NCBI GenBank assembly: GCA_009692065.1
Contig: SHZY01000025.1
Location: 1-49,608 of the forward strand
Direction of reading: 5' to 3'
Source of the DNA: Gemmataceae bacterium
GTDB lineage: Bacteria; Planctomycetota; Planctomycetia; Gemmatales; Gemmataceae
DNA length: 49,608 nt
Shown: piece by piece, positions 26,675 through 34,592 of the stretch
How the letters are laid out: every line of letters starts with the position of its first letter
How positions within the stretch are numbered: position 1 is the first letter of the stretch
The notes under the pieces: model-generated
What the model saw: the letters and a program-made list of their open reading frames with translations, nothing else
Database searches by the model: none
Told to the model about the DNA's origin: nothing
Translations under genes and position numbers: made by a program

Positions 26675-26884
26675 TCAGCGGTTCCGCAAGCCGACTCCAG
26701 TTGTTGGGCCGACCCCGGGGGAGTTATCAGGAATCGCCCAGCGGTCGCGGCGTCTGCTCTCCTGCTCGCTGATGCTCAAACGCGGATCATCGACCCGCAT
26801 TGGCTCTCTCGTCGCAAAGGGACCTATCACATGCTGGCATCCTGCCAGGCATAATACTATGCCCAGGATGATTATTCGGCGCAT
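26675..26884 (-). CDS. Small lipoprotein (69 aa)
   Basis: MRRIIILGIVLCLAGC is a clean lipoprotein signal with the Cys at residue 16. The remainder is short, polar and Pro/Gly-rich at its end. The ATG at 26884 is the natural start; the longer frame to 26995 has no leader-like character. It lies 39 bp upstream of the next lipoprotein gene, so the two are probably cotranscribed. Function unknown. Confidence 0.65.
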   Translation of the reverse strand: MRRIIILGIVLCLAGCQHVIGPFATREPMRVDDPRLSISEQESRRRDRWAIPDNSPGVGPTTGVGLRNR

Positions 26885-27123
26885 CTTTTCCGTCCCTCGT
26901 GTGGTCCGCTTGCCGTTTCGGCGAGCGGCCGGATGAAACCTACCAAATAAATTCGTTGCGCACTTGGGCAGCGGGTAGTTTTTCAACTGCCGCACGCCTT
27001 AGCGCCCGCCGGATGATTCGTTTTACAATCGTGAACGAACGGCGAGCGCCAAGCCGCAAGCGGCGTCATCAACCAACTATTCCCGCGCAATTCTCCGCGC
27101 ACAACCTTACTTTTTCGTAAAAC

Positions 27124-27152
27124 TTGAGATCGGCAGGTCGGTTTGGTAGAAT
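27124..27152 (+). promoter_or_regulatory. Sigma70-like promoter candidate for tatC
   Basis: TTGAGA (27124-27129) and TAGAAT (27147-27152) with a 17-bp spacer, 130 bp upstream of the tatC ATG. The rest of the 400-bp gap (26885-27284) holds the inverted repeat below and nothing else I can support. Confidence 0.45.
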
Positions 27153-27194
27153 GGTATGGTGATTCGTTTCACCGCGTTTCGCGCCGACCGCGTA

Positions 27195-27253
27195 ACCAGC
27201 CCGGTGCGCAAGCGACAGGGAGCCGCACCCCACCGCTTGCGCTCCGGGCTGGT
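27195..27253. repeat. Inverted repeat in tatC leader
   Basis: 20-bp arms at 27195-27214 and 27234-27253 (ACCAGCCCGG type, one mismatch), between the candidate promoter and the tatC start. It would fold as a hairpin in the 5' untranslated RNA. Confidence 0.8.
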
Positions 27254-27284
27254 CCCTTGATTCTCACCCCCGCCGGCGACCGCC

Positions 27285-28439
27285 ATGAGCACTAACAGCA
27301 GCTCCGAAGCTCCCGACCCCGAAGATATGTTCTCCGAAACGCGCATGAGCTTCGGCGACCACATCGAGGAGTTGCGTTCACACTTGATCCGCGCGATCGT
27401 AGGTTTCGTCGTCGGCATGGTGGCGAGCCTGTGGCCGCTTGGACCGTGGGTGTTGCATATCATCGTCACGCCGGTGGAGAATCAACTGGACAAGTTTGAG
27501 GTTCGCAAGGTTAACAGAGATATTCGCGATAATCGCAAGAAAATGGAGAATGAAGGGATCTCCTTGGCTCCGCGCAAGCAGCTTTTGCGCTTCGACAGGG
27601 CCGAATTGCGAGCCGCCGTCGGGTTGCCGCCGAATGAGCCGAAGGAGCAGCCGTTTCTGGAGGACATGATGGCGGCCTTCGAAAAGGCGATGGTCGACCT
27701 CGACGCCTACGACTTGTTGGAGGACATCGCTCGCAATAAAGGCAAATTCGTCGAGCTGCAGGCGTACGATCCCAATCCGCTGGCCGCTATCGAGCAGGGT
27801 TTGCGCGACGCGGTCCGGATTCAACGCAAGCGCCTTTCCACGATGCACATCACCGAGGCGTTCATGGTGTACTTCAAAGTTTCCATGATGACCGGCTTCG
27901 TCCTCTCCAGCCCATGGGTCTTCTACCACATCTGGATGTTCATCGCCGCCGGGCTTTATCCGAACGAGAAGCGTCTCGTCCACGTCTACTTGCCGTTCAG
28001 CTTGTTCCTGTTCATCTCCGGCGTGGCCATTTGCCAGTTCGCGGTCATGCCGCGTGCGGTTGAGGCGCTGTTGTGGTTCAACGAATGGCTCGGCATGTCG
28101 CCGGACCTGCGGCTCAATGAGTGGCTCGGGTTCGCGCTGATGATGCCGCTCGTTTTTGGCGTCTCCTTTCAGACGCCGCTGGTGATGATGTTCTTCCACA
28201 AGATCGGCATGTTGACGGTGCAAACCTATCGCGACTATCGCCGCATCTCGTGGATGGTGATGGCGGTCTTCGCGGCGGTGATCACGCCGTCGATCGATCC
28301 GTGGAGCATGCTGCTGTTGTGGTTCCCCATGGGCGGGCTGTATGAGCTGGGCATCCTGCTGTGCGTCTATCAGGGCGACCAGGAGCGGCAGGTCGACGAA
28401 GAAGAAGAATCCAAGAGCAACGAGCTGGTCGAGGTTTAG
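27285..28439 (+). CDS. tatC: Sec-independent protein translocase TatC with large periplasmic insert
   Basis: TatC is the receptor for twin-arginine signal peptides. The 384-residue protein has the conserved HIEELR (26-31) before TM1, then SPWVFYHIWMFIAAGLYPNEKR in TM2 and the following loop, FGVSFQTPLVMMF and the TM5-6 region to about 365. E. coli TatC is about 258 residues. The excess is mostly one charged segment, about residues 70-185, between TM1 and TM2, in the first periplasmic loop. The ATG at 27285 lies in MSTNSSSEAPDP. No tatA or tatB gene is adjacent. Two Tat-signal proteins lie in the window (24903-25532 and 37587-38888). Confidence 0.88.
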   Translation: MSTNSSSEAPDPEDMFSETRMSFGDHIEELRSHLIRAIVGFVVGMVASLWPLGPWVLHIIVTPVENQLDKFEVRKVNRDIRDNRKKMENEGISLAPRKQLLRFDRAELRAAVGLPPNEPKEQPFLEDMMAAFEKAMVDLDAYDLLEDIARNKGKFVELQAYDPNPLAAIEQGLRDAVRIQRKRLSTMHITEAFMVYFKVSMMTGFVLSSPWVFYHIWMFIAAGLYPNEKRLVHVYLPFSLFLFISGVAICQFAVMPRAVEALLWFNEWLGMSPDLRLNEWLGFALMMPLVFGVSFQTPLVMMFFHKIGMLTVQTYRDYRRISWMVMAVFAAVITPSIDPWSMLLLWFPMGGLYELGILLCVYQGDQERQVDEEEESKSNELVEV

Positions 28440-28454
28440 CCGGCGAGCGAGCCC

Positions 28455-28486
28455 GTTGTGGCACGGTCTCCCGACCGTGCCACAAC
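28455..28486. repeat. Inverted repeat after tatC, terminator-like
   Basis: Perfect 14-bp arms (GTTGTGGCACGGTC and reverse complement, 28455-28468 and 28473-28486) with a 4-nt loop, just after the tatC stop. There is no immediate T-run. Confidence 0.8.
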
Positions 28487-28584
28487 AACGAAGACGATTT
28501 TTCCGGACCGCCGATTGACATCTCCCCCCCATTGCTCTTACACTCTCCGGGTAGCAGCAACCCGTTTCCCCAAGGGCATCCCCC

Positions 28585-29214
28585 ATGCGACGGCATATAT
28601 CCCTTCTCCTCGGCGCGGTAATTCTTTTGGCGTCTGCATCCTCCCAGGCACAGGATGCCAAGAAGGACAAGCAAGACGACAAGAAAGCCGCCGCCGGCCC
28701 CGACTACTATCCGCTCCAGGTCGGCAATGCCTGGCACTACCGCCGCACCACGAACGGCAAAGTCGACACCATCGTTACGCGCATCAGCAAGATGGAAACG
28801 ATCAACAATCAGCTGCTGGCCCGCCTCGAACTGCCCGGGGTTGCCGGCAACGAGCACCTTATTCAAAACGAAAAAGGGATCTTCCGCGTTCGCTACAACG
28901 GCAGTGACGTCTCGCCGCCGTTGTGCCTGCTCGCCTATCCCGCCAAGCTCGGGGCCGCCTGGAGTGGCGAATTCACCGTCGACAAGGAACAGGCCAAGTA
29001 CACGGGCGGCATCGAGAAAGAAGAAACCATCGAGGTGCCCGCGGACAAGTTCAACACGATTCGCGTCTTCATCAACCTCGAACACCGAGGCAACAAGCTG
29101 CGCACGACGTACTGGTTCGCCAAGGACATCGGCTTCGTCAAGCAGACACTGGAATCGCCGGGACGGTCGCAGGTTTTGGAACTGGAGAAAATCGAACGCA
29201 AGCAGTTGCCCTGA
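28585..29214 (+). CDS. Secreted protein of unknown function
   Basis: A 209-residue protein with a signal peptide (MRRHISLLLGAVILLASASSQA) and a Lys/Asp/Ala-rich linker. Then comes a mainly beta domain opening DYYPLQVGNAWHYR, a motif common to a family of secreted bacterial proteins of unknown role. No catalytic residues stand out. The ATG at 28585 is the obvious start. It lies downstream of tatC after a hairpin. Confidence 0.72.
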   Translation: MRRHISLLLGAVILLASASSQAQDAKKDKQDDKKAAAGPDYYPLQVGNAWHYRRTTNGKVDTIVTRISKMETINNQLLARLELPGVAGNEHLIQNEKGIFRVRYNGSDVSPPLCLLAYPAKLGAAWSGEFTVDKEQAKYTGGIEKEETIEVPADKFNTIRVFINLEHRGNKLRTTYWFAKDIGFVKQTLESPGRSQVLELEKIERKQLP

Positions 29215-29217
29215 TTT

Positions 29218-29250
29218 GTTTAGCCGCTCCTCGAAGTGGATCGGCTAAAC
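29218..29250. repeat. Short inverted repeat
   Basis: GTTTAGCCG (29218-29226) and CGGCTAAAC (29242-29250), 4 bp after the stop of the secreted protein gene. Confidence 0.5.
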
Positions 29251-29297
29251 GTCTGCCGAAAAAATAGAGAACCTGGGCTGTTTTTTCCGCGTGCCAA

Positions 29298-29325
29298 TTG
29301 ACACTTGGCCACGCCGGCGTATGAT
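29298..29325 (+). promoter_or_regulatory. Near-consensus sigma70-like promoter
   Basis: TTGACA (29298-29303), a 16-bp spacer and TATGAT (29320-29325). The next gene on this strand begins at 29618, so the RNA leader would be about 285 nt. The leader encodes no long frame; only a 23-codon frame at 29391 was noticed. Confidence 0.6.
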
Positions 29326-29617
29326 CTACACTCTGCCTGCCACCGAACTACTTCGGGCCTTCACCAGTTGGGGATTTTCCTCGCAGCAGCCATGAATGCC
29401 TTGAATATCCCCATGGCCCGGAGCGTCCAAACGAAGGATACGTTCCAAGGATTTCGGTGAAAAGTGCTTGCAGTTGGGTTGCAAGGCGATTAGAAAGAGT
29501 TTTTTCGTCCTTCCCACGGCAAACGACGGTCGTTTTGACGCAGCAAAAGGGGGAGGATAACGTCAAGGGTGCCGTTCCACTTAGGACGGCGCCATTTACT
29601 AAAGGGTGGGGATTATC

Positions 29618-29980
29618 ATGTTGCGTAGCTGGATTGTCGGTGCGGTTGCGGTGTTCGCGTTGGCCTTGGTGCTGGACTCCAACGTCGAAGGCGTGGTAAA
29701 GGACAAGGACATTCCCACGGTCAAGGAGATCATGGGTGGCTGCATGAAGAGCGGCCTGTGCAAGAAGGTCATGAGCGGCAAGGGCGACGAGGACGATCAG
29801 AAGAAGCTGTTCAAGCTCCTCGGCCACCTCGCCGACAACAAGGCCCCCGAGGGAACGGATGACAAAAACTGGAAGGCGTTGACCAAGGGCATCACCGATG
29901 CCATCAAGACGGGCGACACCAAGAAGGTCAATGCAGCTCTGAAGTGCGCGGCTTGCCACAAAGAATACAAGGGCAAGTAG
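29618..29980 (+). CDS. Cytochrome c'-like small heme protein
   Basis: A 120-residue protein with a signal peptide or anchor (MLRSWIVGAVAVFALALVL). The mature part is helical, rich in Lys and Asp, and ends with the heme-attachment motif CAACH (C110, C113, H114). A single CXXCH near the C-terminus of a four-helix protein is the pattern of cytochrome c prime, giving a five-coordinate heme, or of a small electron carrier. Cys42 and Cys48 are extra. The ATG at 29618 has GGGTGGGG upstream; the in-frame GTG at 29606 is too close to the ribosome-binding site. A good promoter lies at 29298 and a terminator at 30003, so it is a monocistronic unit. Confidence 0.75.
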   Translation: MLRSWIVGAVAVFALALVLDSNVEGVVKDKDIPTVKEIMGGCMKSGLCKKVMSGKGDEDDQKKLFKLLGHLADNKAPEGTDDKNWKALTKGITDAIKTGDTKKVNAALKCAACHKEYKGK

Positions 29981-30002
29981 TCACTCTCGTTAGGACACGC
30001 TC

Positions 30003-30041
30003 AAAAAGGCCTGCCGATACATTCGGCGGGCCTTTTTTATT
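30003..30041 (+). terminator. Rho-independent terminator
   Basis: A GC-rich hairpin (AAAAAGGCCTGCCGA / TCGGCGGGCC) is followed by TTTTTTATT, 23 bp after the cytochrome gene stop. This is the clearest terminator in the window. Confidence 0.88.
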
Positions 30042-30042
30042 G

Positions 30043-30070
30043 GTCCGTAGTCAGTGGTCCGTAGTCCGTA
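30043..30070. repeat. Heptamer tandem repeat (GTCCGTA type)
   Basis: Four heptamers, GTCCGTA, GTCAGTG, GTCCGTA, GTCCGTA, directly after the terminator. Confidence 0.7.
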
Positions 30071-30135
30071 GCAATTCAGTGCTCGCCATTTTTCTTGCAA
30101 TGAAGCCGCCCTTTGCCGACAATGAATGGTGTTAC

Positions 30136-30163
30136 TGACCCATGACCCATGACCCATGACCCC
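30136..30163. repeat. Heptamer tandem repeat (TGACCCA type)
   Basis: Three copies of TGACCCA and one TGACCCC, ending 1 bp before the ATG at 30165. Several in-frame-looking ATGs (30142, 30149, 30156) arise from the repeat itself. Confidence 0.75.
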
Positions 30164-30164
30164 T

Positions 30165-30644
30165 ATGGACGGTCCTTCCCTCGTCGCCGCGCTCAAAAGC
30201 TGCGGCATCACGCATGTGATCTGGATCCCCGACACCGAGTTGGGGGCGTGGGAACCTGCGCTTTCGGCTGCCGATGGGATTTCGCTGGTCCGCGTGTGCC
30301 GGGAGGGGGAGGCGTTCGCGGTGGCAGCGGGGCTGCACCTTGGCGGGAAGAAGCCGATCGTGCTCATCCAGTGTACCGGGCTGTTCGAGGCCGGCGACGC
30401 ACTGCGCAATGTGCTGCACGACATGAAGCTGCCGCTGTTTTTTGTCGTCGGCGTGCGCAGCTACTACGCCCACCAACAGGGCACCACGGCCGACACCTGC
30501 CCGGTCTTTGCCGAACCGATCCTGCGCGCGTGGCAAATCTCGTACGTCGTACTTGACGACCGGCACTCGGCCCAGGATCTTGCCGACGCCTATCGGCAGG
30601 CGCACGTAGAGAATCGCGCCGGCGCCGTGGTGCTCGCAGAATAA
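30165..30644 (+). CDS. ThDP-dependent decarboxylase, alpha subunit (sulfopyruvate/phosphonopyruvate decarboxylase type)
   Basis: A 159-residue protein matching the pyrimidine-binding half of thiamine-diphosphate enzymes. CREGEAFAVAAGLHLGGKKP (45-64) contains the activating Glu, and QCTGLFEAGDALRN and the Gly/Tyr-rich VGVRSYYAHQQG follow. This split form resembles ComD, the alpha subunit of sulfopyruvate decarboxylase in coenzyme M synthesis, or a split phosphonopyruvate decarboxylase. The partner subunit begins 72 bp downstream. The start is uncertain because a heptamer repeat supplies an ATG at 30156; I prefer the ATG at 30165. Decarboxylation of a 2-oxo acid is likely; its substrate is inferred only from family resemblance. 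Confidence 0.72.
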   Translation: MDGPSLVAALKSCGITHVIWIPDTELGAWEPALSAADGISLVRVCREGEAFAVAAGLHLGGKKPIVLIQCTGLFEAGDALRNVLHDMKLPLFFVVGVRSYYAHQQGTTADTCPVFAEPILRAWQISYVVLDDRHSAQDLADAYRQAHVENRAGAVVLAE

Positions 30645-30645
30645 A

Positions 30646-30699
30646 CCGCTTGCAGCTTCGCGTTCGCAGTGCGCCGAGCGAGCGCGAAGTCGCAAGCGG
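30646..30699. repeat. Inverted repeat, CGCTTGC...TTCGCG family
   Basis: 22-bp arms at 30646-30667 and 30678-30699 with three mismatches, starting 2 bp after the alpha-subunit stop and ending before the beta-subunit ATG. Family member with 31288 and 3130. Confidence 0.75.
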
Positions 30700-30715
30700 C
30701 GCCCCTGGAGAGCTC

Positions 30716-31285
30716 ATGTTGATGACCCAGCGCCACGCCCTGGAAGTTGTGCTGAAGCATCGCGGCGAGCGCCTCGTCGTGACGACGATGAGTGCCGCCG
30801 GGATTTGGCCGGAGTTGTCGCAGTCGCCGCTTGATTTCGCGTACATCCCGTCCGCGATGGGCCATGGTCCAAGCCTCGGCCTCGGGCTGGCGCTAGCGCA
30901 ACCGACGCGCGGCGTGATCGTTTTGAACGGCGATGGCTGCACGCTCATGAGCCTGGGAAACCTTGTGACGCTGGCGCATCATCCGGCGAAGATTCACCTG
31001 ATCATTCTCGACAACGGTCACTACGAGATAACGGGCGGCCAACCGCACGCTGGCAGCGGTCACGTCGATTACGCGAAGATCGCGCGCGGCGCCGGCATCG
31101 AGCGGACCTACTCGTTTGGCACGCTCGCCGATTGGCAGGCAGGCGCCGCGGAGGCACTGGCGGGCGCAGGACCCGTCGTGATTCACCTCAAGGTCGAAGC
31201 CCGCATGGGCCAAAAGACGCCCAAGCCGCCGCGACCGATGGCCGAGCAGATTCAGCGACTGCAAGAGGCGCTGGGAGTCGTGTGA
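30716..31285 (+). CDS. ThDP-dependent decarboxylase, beta subunit (sulfopyruvate/phosphonopyruvate decarboxylase type)
   Basis: A 189-residue protein carrying the pyrophosphate-binding half: GHGPSLGLGLAL, then the ThDP signature starting GDG (72-74) and ending at N100 (IHLIILDNGHYEITGG). This pairs with the alpha protein to form an alpha/beta decarboxylase. The ATG at 30716 has GGAG 7 bp upstream; the longer frame from 30650 runs through the inverted repeat. In methanogens ComDE makes sulfoacetaldehyde; in phosphonate producers the fused enzyme makes phosphonoacetaldehyde. No phosphoenolpyruvate mutase or other pathway gene is nearby, so the real substrate is unknown. Confidence 0.75.
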   Translation: MLMTQRHALEVVLKHRGERLVVTTMSAAGIWPELSQSPLDFAYIPSAMGHGPSLGLGLALAQPTRGVIVLNGDGCTLMSLGNLVTLAHHPAKIHLIILDNGHYEITGGQPHAGSGHVDYAKIARGAGIERTYSFGTLADWQAGAAEALAGAGPVVIHLKVEARMGQKTPKPPRPMAEQIQRLQEALGVV

Positions 31286-31287
31286 GC

Positions 31288-31338
31288 CGCTTGCGGCTTT
31301 GCGTTCGCGTGACGCCGGCGAGCGCTAAGCCGCAAGCG
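31288..31338. repeat. Inverted repeat, CGCTTGCGGCTT family
   Basis: 21-bp arms at 31288-31308 and 31318-31338, two mismatches, between the beta-subunit stop and ribD. Confidence 0.75.
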
Positions 31339-31364
31339 AAGGAGACAATTCCTAAACTATCCGC

Positions 31365-32483
31365 ATGGACCCCCAAGACGAAATCTGGATGCGATGCGCC
31401 CTTGAGCTGGCGGAGCGCGGCCGCGGACATGTCGAGCCGAACCCGCTCGTCGGCGCTGTGATCGTGCGCGACGGCAAGGTTGTCGGCGAAGGCTGGCATC
31501 AAAAATTCGGCGAGGCACACGCGGAAATCAACGCTCTGGCGGCCGCCGGCGCCGCGGCACGTGGCGCGACAGTCTACGTCACGCTGGAGCCCTGCTGCCA
31601 TTTCGGCAAGACGCCGCCCTGTACTGCCGCGATGATCGAGGCCGGCGTCGCGCGCGTGGTGGCAGCCATCGAGGATCCGTTCCCGCAAGTCGCCGGTCTT
31701 GGCGCCGCTCAACTGCGGGCGGCGGGCATCGCGGCAGAGTTTGGCGCCTGCGCTGACCTGGCGCGCCGGCAAAACGCCCCTTACCTGAAACTCGTGACCA
31801 CGAACCGCCCATACGTCCACGCCAAGTGGGCTATGTCGCTCGACGGCAAGATCGCCACCAAAACAGGCGACTCCAAGTGGATCTCAAATGAAGCCTCACG
31901 CGCTCGCGTTCACGAACTGCGCGGCCGTATGGACGGCATTCTCGTCGGCATCGGCACCGCCCTGGCCGACGACCCGCTCCTGACCGCGCGCCCGCCGGGA
32001 CCTCGCCTCGCCACGCGCGTGGTTCTTGACACGAACGGACGACTCCCCGTGACCTCGCAGCTGGTACGGACGGCGACCCAATTTCCGACGCTGATTGCGA
32101 CGACGTCCAAGGATGCTGCTACCCTGCGCGCTGCCGGTTGCGAAATCCTCGCTTTGCCGGTCAATGTCGAAGGAAAACCCGATCTCCAGCTCCACTTGGA
32201 TGAACTCGGCCGGCGACGCTGGACCAATCTGCTGGTCGAAGGCGGGGCCGCCGTGCTCGGCGCATTCTTCGATGCAAACGCGGTTGACGAAATCCATGTG
32301 TTCGTCGCCCCCAAGATCATCGGCGCCGCGCAGGCGAAGACGCCTGTCGGCGGCCGGGGGCTGGATGCGATTCTGCAAAGCGGCGCGTGGATCACCGAAA
32401 CAATCGAGAACATCGACGGCGACGTTTACATGCAGTGCGTCCGAAAAACATCCGAGCCGCGCACAAAGCAAGCGGATGAATGA
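31365..32483 (+). CDS. ribD: Bifunctional riboflavin deaminase/reductase RibD
   Basis: RibD deaminates the pyrimidine from GTP cyclohydrolase II and then reduces the ribose side chain, two early riboflavin steps. Residues 1-145 form the zinc deaminase, with HAE (52-54) and PCCHFGKTPPC (76-86). Residues 148-370 form the reductase (KWAMSLDGKIA, VVLDTNGRLP, LLVEGGAAVLG). The 372 residues match the family length. The last nine codons (SEPRTKQAD and the stop) lie in an inverted-repeat arm (32451-32510), so the C-terminus was shaped by the repeat. No other rib gene is in the window; truA follows 36 bp downstream. Confidence 0.92.
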   Translation: MDPQDEIWMRCALELAERGRGHVEPNPLVGAVIVRDGKVVGEGWHQKFGEAHAEINALAAAGAAARGATVYVTLEPCCHFGKTPPCTAAMIEAGVARVVAAIEDPFPQVAGLGAAQLRAAGIAAEFGACADLARRQNAPYLKLVTTNRPYVHAKWAMSLDGKIATKTGDSKWISNEASRARVHELRGRMDGILVGIGTALADDPLLTARPPGPRLATRVVLDTNGRLPVTSQLVRTATQFPTLIATTSKDAATLRAAGCEILALPVNVEGKPDLQLHLDELGRRRWTNLLVEGGAAVLGAFFDANAVDEIHVFVAPKIIGAAQAKTPVGGRGLDAILQSGAWITETIENIDGDVYMQCVRKTSEPRTKQADE

Positions 32484-32510
32484 ATCCGCTTATTTCGTGC
32501 GCGGCTCGGA
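32451..32510. repeat. Inverted repeat overlapping the ribD 3' end
   Basis: 27-bp arms at 32451-32477 and 32484-32510 with three mismatches. The first arm is coding for RibD; the stop is in the loop. Confidence 0.85.
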
Positions 32511-32519
32511 ATTATCGCC

Positions 32520-33257
32520 ATGCGAAACTTCAAACTTATCCTGAGCTACGACGGCGCCGAATTCCAGGGCTGGCAGACCCAGCCCGGCTATCGCACCGTG
32601 CAGGAAACGCTCGAAGCTGCACTCGCCCAGTTGACCGGCGCGGCCCGCATCCGCGTCAACGCCAGCGGCCGGACCGATGCGGGAGTGCACGCCGTAGGCC
32701 AGGTTGCTAATTTCTTCAGCGACACGCAAATCCCGCCGGCGAAACTGGTCGGCGCCATCAACGCCCATTTGCCCGACGATGTCGTCGTCCACGTCTTCGA
32801 GGAAGCGCCACAGACGTTCGACGCCAGTCGCGACGCGATGCGCAAGCTCTATCGCTACGTGATCCATGACGGCCCGACGCCGGGCCCTTTCTTGCGGAAA
32901 TACTGTTGCTATTGGAAGCACCCGCTTGACGCCGCCGCCATGGCACGGGCAGCCGAGCCATTGAAAGGTACGCACGATTTCCACAGCTTCGAGACCGAAT
33001 GGCCCAATCGCGATTCCAGCGTGCGCACGATCACGCACCTGAGCGTCAACCGCGCCGGCGCGTACATCTGGATCGATGTGGAGGCGGACGGTTTCCTGTA
33101 CAATATGGTACGCGCGATCGCCGGCACCTTGATCAACGTCGGCCGCGGCTATTGGTCGGAGTCGAAGGTCGCCGAAATCCTCCAGGCCGAAGACCGCGTA
33201 GAGGCCGGCCCGACGGCGCCGGCGCAGGGGCTGTTCCTGATGCGCGTGACCTACTGA
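32520..33257 (+). CDS. truA: tRNA pseudouridine(38-40) synthase TruA
   Basis: TruA converts uridine to pseudouridine at positions 38-40 of tRNA anticodon stems. The 245-residue protein has LSYDGAEFQGWQ near the start, the catalytic aspartate D53 in ASGRTDAGVHA, and the C-terminal NMVRAIAGTLINVGRG. It follows ribD after the repeat and precedes aroA by 27 bp, so ribD-truA-aroA could be one transcript, though the pathways are unrelated. Confidence 0.93.
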   Translation: MRNFKLILSYDGAEFQGWQTQPGYRTVQETLEAALAQLTGAARIRVNASGRTDAGVHAVGQVANFFSDTQIPPAKLVGAINAHLPDDVVVHVFEEAPQTFDASRDAMRKLYRYVIHDGPTPGPFLRKYCCYWKHPLDAAAMARAAEPLKGTHDFHSFETEWPNRDSSVRTITHLSVNRAGAYIWIDVEADGFLYNMVRAIAGTLINVGRGYWSESKVAEILQAEDRVEAGPTAPAQGLFLMRVTY

Positions 33258-33284
33258 ACCTGTCCTTGTTTAGCGCCTGCGTGG

Positions 33285-34592
33285 ATGCGCCCGATGCAAC
33301 TTCCCTCCCAGCTTGAAATTGTGCCTTTGGTGCGCCCGCCGCACGCCAGCATCCGCGTGCCGGGATCGAAGAGCATTACGAATCGGGCGCTGGTGTTGGC
33401 GGCGCTGGCGGGAAGGAAACATGCCTGCGAACTCTGGGGAGCATTGCGCAGTGAAGACACGGAAATAATGGTCACCGCCTTGCGGACCCTGGGGTTTCAC
33501 GTCGAATCATCGTCCGAGCACTGGGCAACCACGGCATTGACGGTTCGCAATCCGAGCCCGGATCGCATCATCCCCGCCCGCAACGCCGACTTGTTCGTTG
33601 GCAATTCGGGTACCAGCATGCGCTTCTTGACCGGCCTGGTTAGCCTCGGCCAGGGCAAATATCGCCTGGATGGCGTTCCCCGCATGCGCGAGCGCCCCAT
33701 CGGCGACTTGCTTTGGGCGCTAAACCAGCTAGAGGGTTGGGCATATTCCGAGGACGGCACGGGCTACCCGCCTGTCATTATCGAAGCGAATAGACTGCCC
33801 GGAGGCCACGTCACGATCAAGGGCGATGTGAGCAGTCAATTTCTCAGCGGACTTCTAATGGCCGTTCCGTTAGCAGACGCCGACGTGGTAATTGATGTAG
33901 ACGGTCCACTCGTTTCGCGGCCGTATGTGGATTTGACCGTGGCCATGATGCGCGACTTCGGCGCACGGTTGACTGCTGAACCAGCCGGCTTTCGCATTCC
34001 TGGCGGCCAGCGGTACGAACTACGCCGTTATGCCATTGAACCCGATGCGTCCGCCGCCAGCTATTTCTGGGGCGCCGCTGCCATCACAGGCGGCGAGGTG
34101 TGTGTCGAAAAGCTGACGTCCAAGAGCCTCCAGGGCGATATCCGCTTTGTTGAACTCCTCGAAAAGATGGGATGTCAGGTTGTCCGTACCGACTCGGGCA
34201 TCACCGTCCACGGCGGCAAATTGACCGGCATCGACGTGGACATGAACGACATCAGCGACACGGTGATGACGCTGGCCGCGGTCGCCTGTTTTGCCGACGG
34301 GCCGACGACGATCCGCAATGTCGCTCACATTCGCCACAAGGAAACGGATCGCATGACTGCGATCGCGACGGAGCTGCGCCGCCTCGGGGCTGGCGTGGTG
34401 GAACGTGAAGATGGCCTGACCATCACACCGGGACCAATGCATGGGGCCGTCGTCCGAACGTACAACGATCATCGGATGGCAATGAGCCTGGCGTTGATCG
34501 GTTTGAAGGTGCCGGGCATTGTGATCGACAACCCCGCGTGCGTCGCCAAGACGTATCCGCTTTTCTTCGACGATTTGGAGCGACTGCGATGA
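33285..34592 (+). CDS. aroA: 3-phosphoshikimate 1-carboxyvinyltransferase (EPSP synthase)
   Basis: AroA adds enolpyruvate from PEP to shikimate 3-phosphate, the sixth shikimate-pathway step. The 435-residue protein shows GSKSITNRAL (27-36; Lys29), NSGTSMRFL near 105, RPIGDLL, and the C-terminal RHKETDR and CVAKTYPLFF. The start is either the ATG at 33285 or the one at 33294; both fit. By recall the 96-GNSGT-102 type loop is present, as in class I enzymes. It ends 4 bp overlapping the next ATG (34589). It is unlinked to the AroDE-like gene at 12486. Confidence 0.92.
   Translation: MRPMQLPSQLEIVPLVRPPHASIRVPGSKSITNRALVLAALAGRKHACELWGALRSEDTEIMVTALRTLGFHVESSSEHWATTALTVRNPSPDRIIPARNADLFVGNSGTSMRFLTGLVSLGQGKYRLDGVPRMRERPIGDLLWALNQLEGWAYSEDGTGYPPVIIEANRLPGGHVTIKGDVSSQFLSGLLMAVPLADADVVIDVDGPLVSRPYVDLTVAMMRDFGARLTAEPAGFRIPGGQRYELRRYAIEPDASAASYFWGAAAITGGEVCVEKLTSKSLQGDIRFVELLEKMGCQVVRTDSGITVHGGKLTGIDVDMNDISDTVMTLAAVACFADGPTTIRNVAHIRHKETDRMTAIATELRRLGAGVVEREDGLTITPGPMHGAVVRTYNDHRMAMSLALIGLKVPGIVIDNPACVAKTYPLFFDDLERLR

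Noticed and set aside
33495-33512. GTTTCACGTCGAAT as a second parS
   Set aside because: It breaks the palindrome in the right half (CACGTC rather than CACGTG) and lies within aroA.
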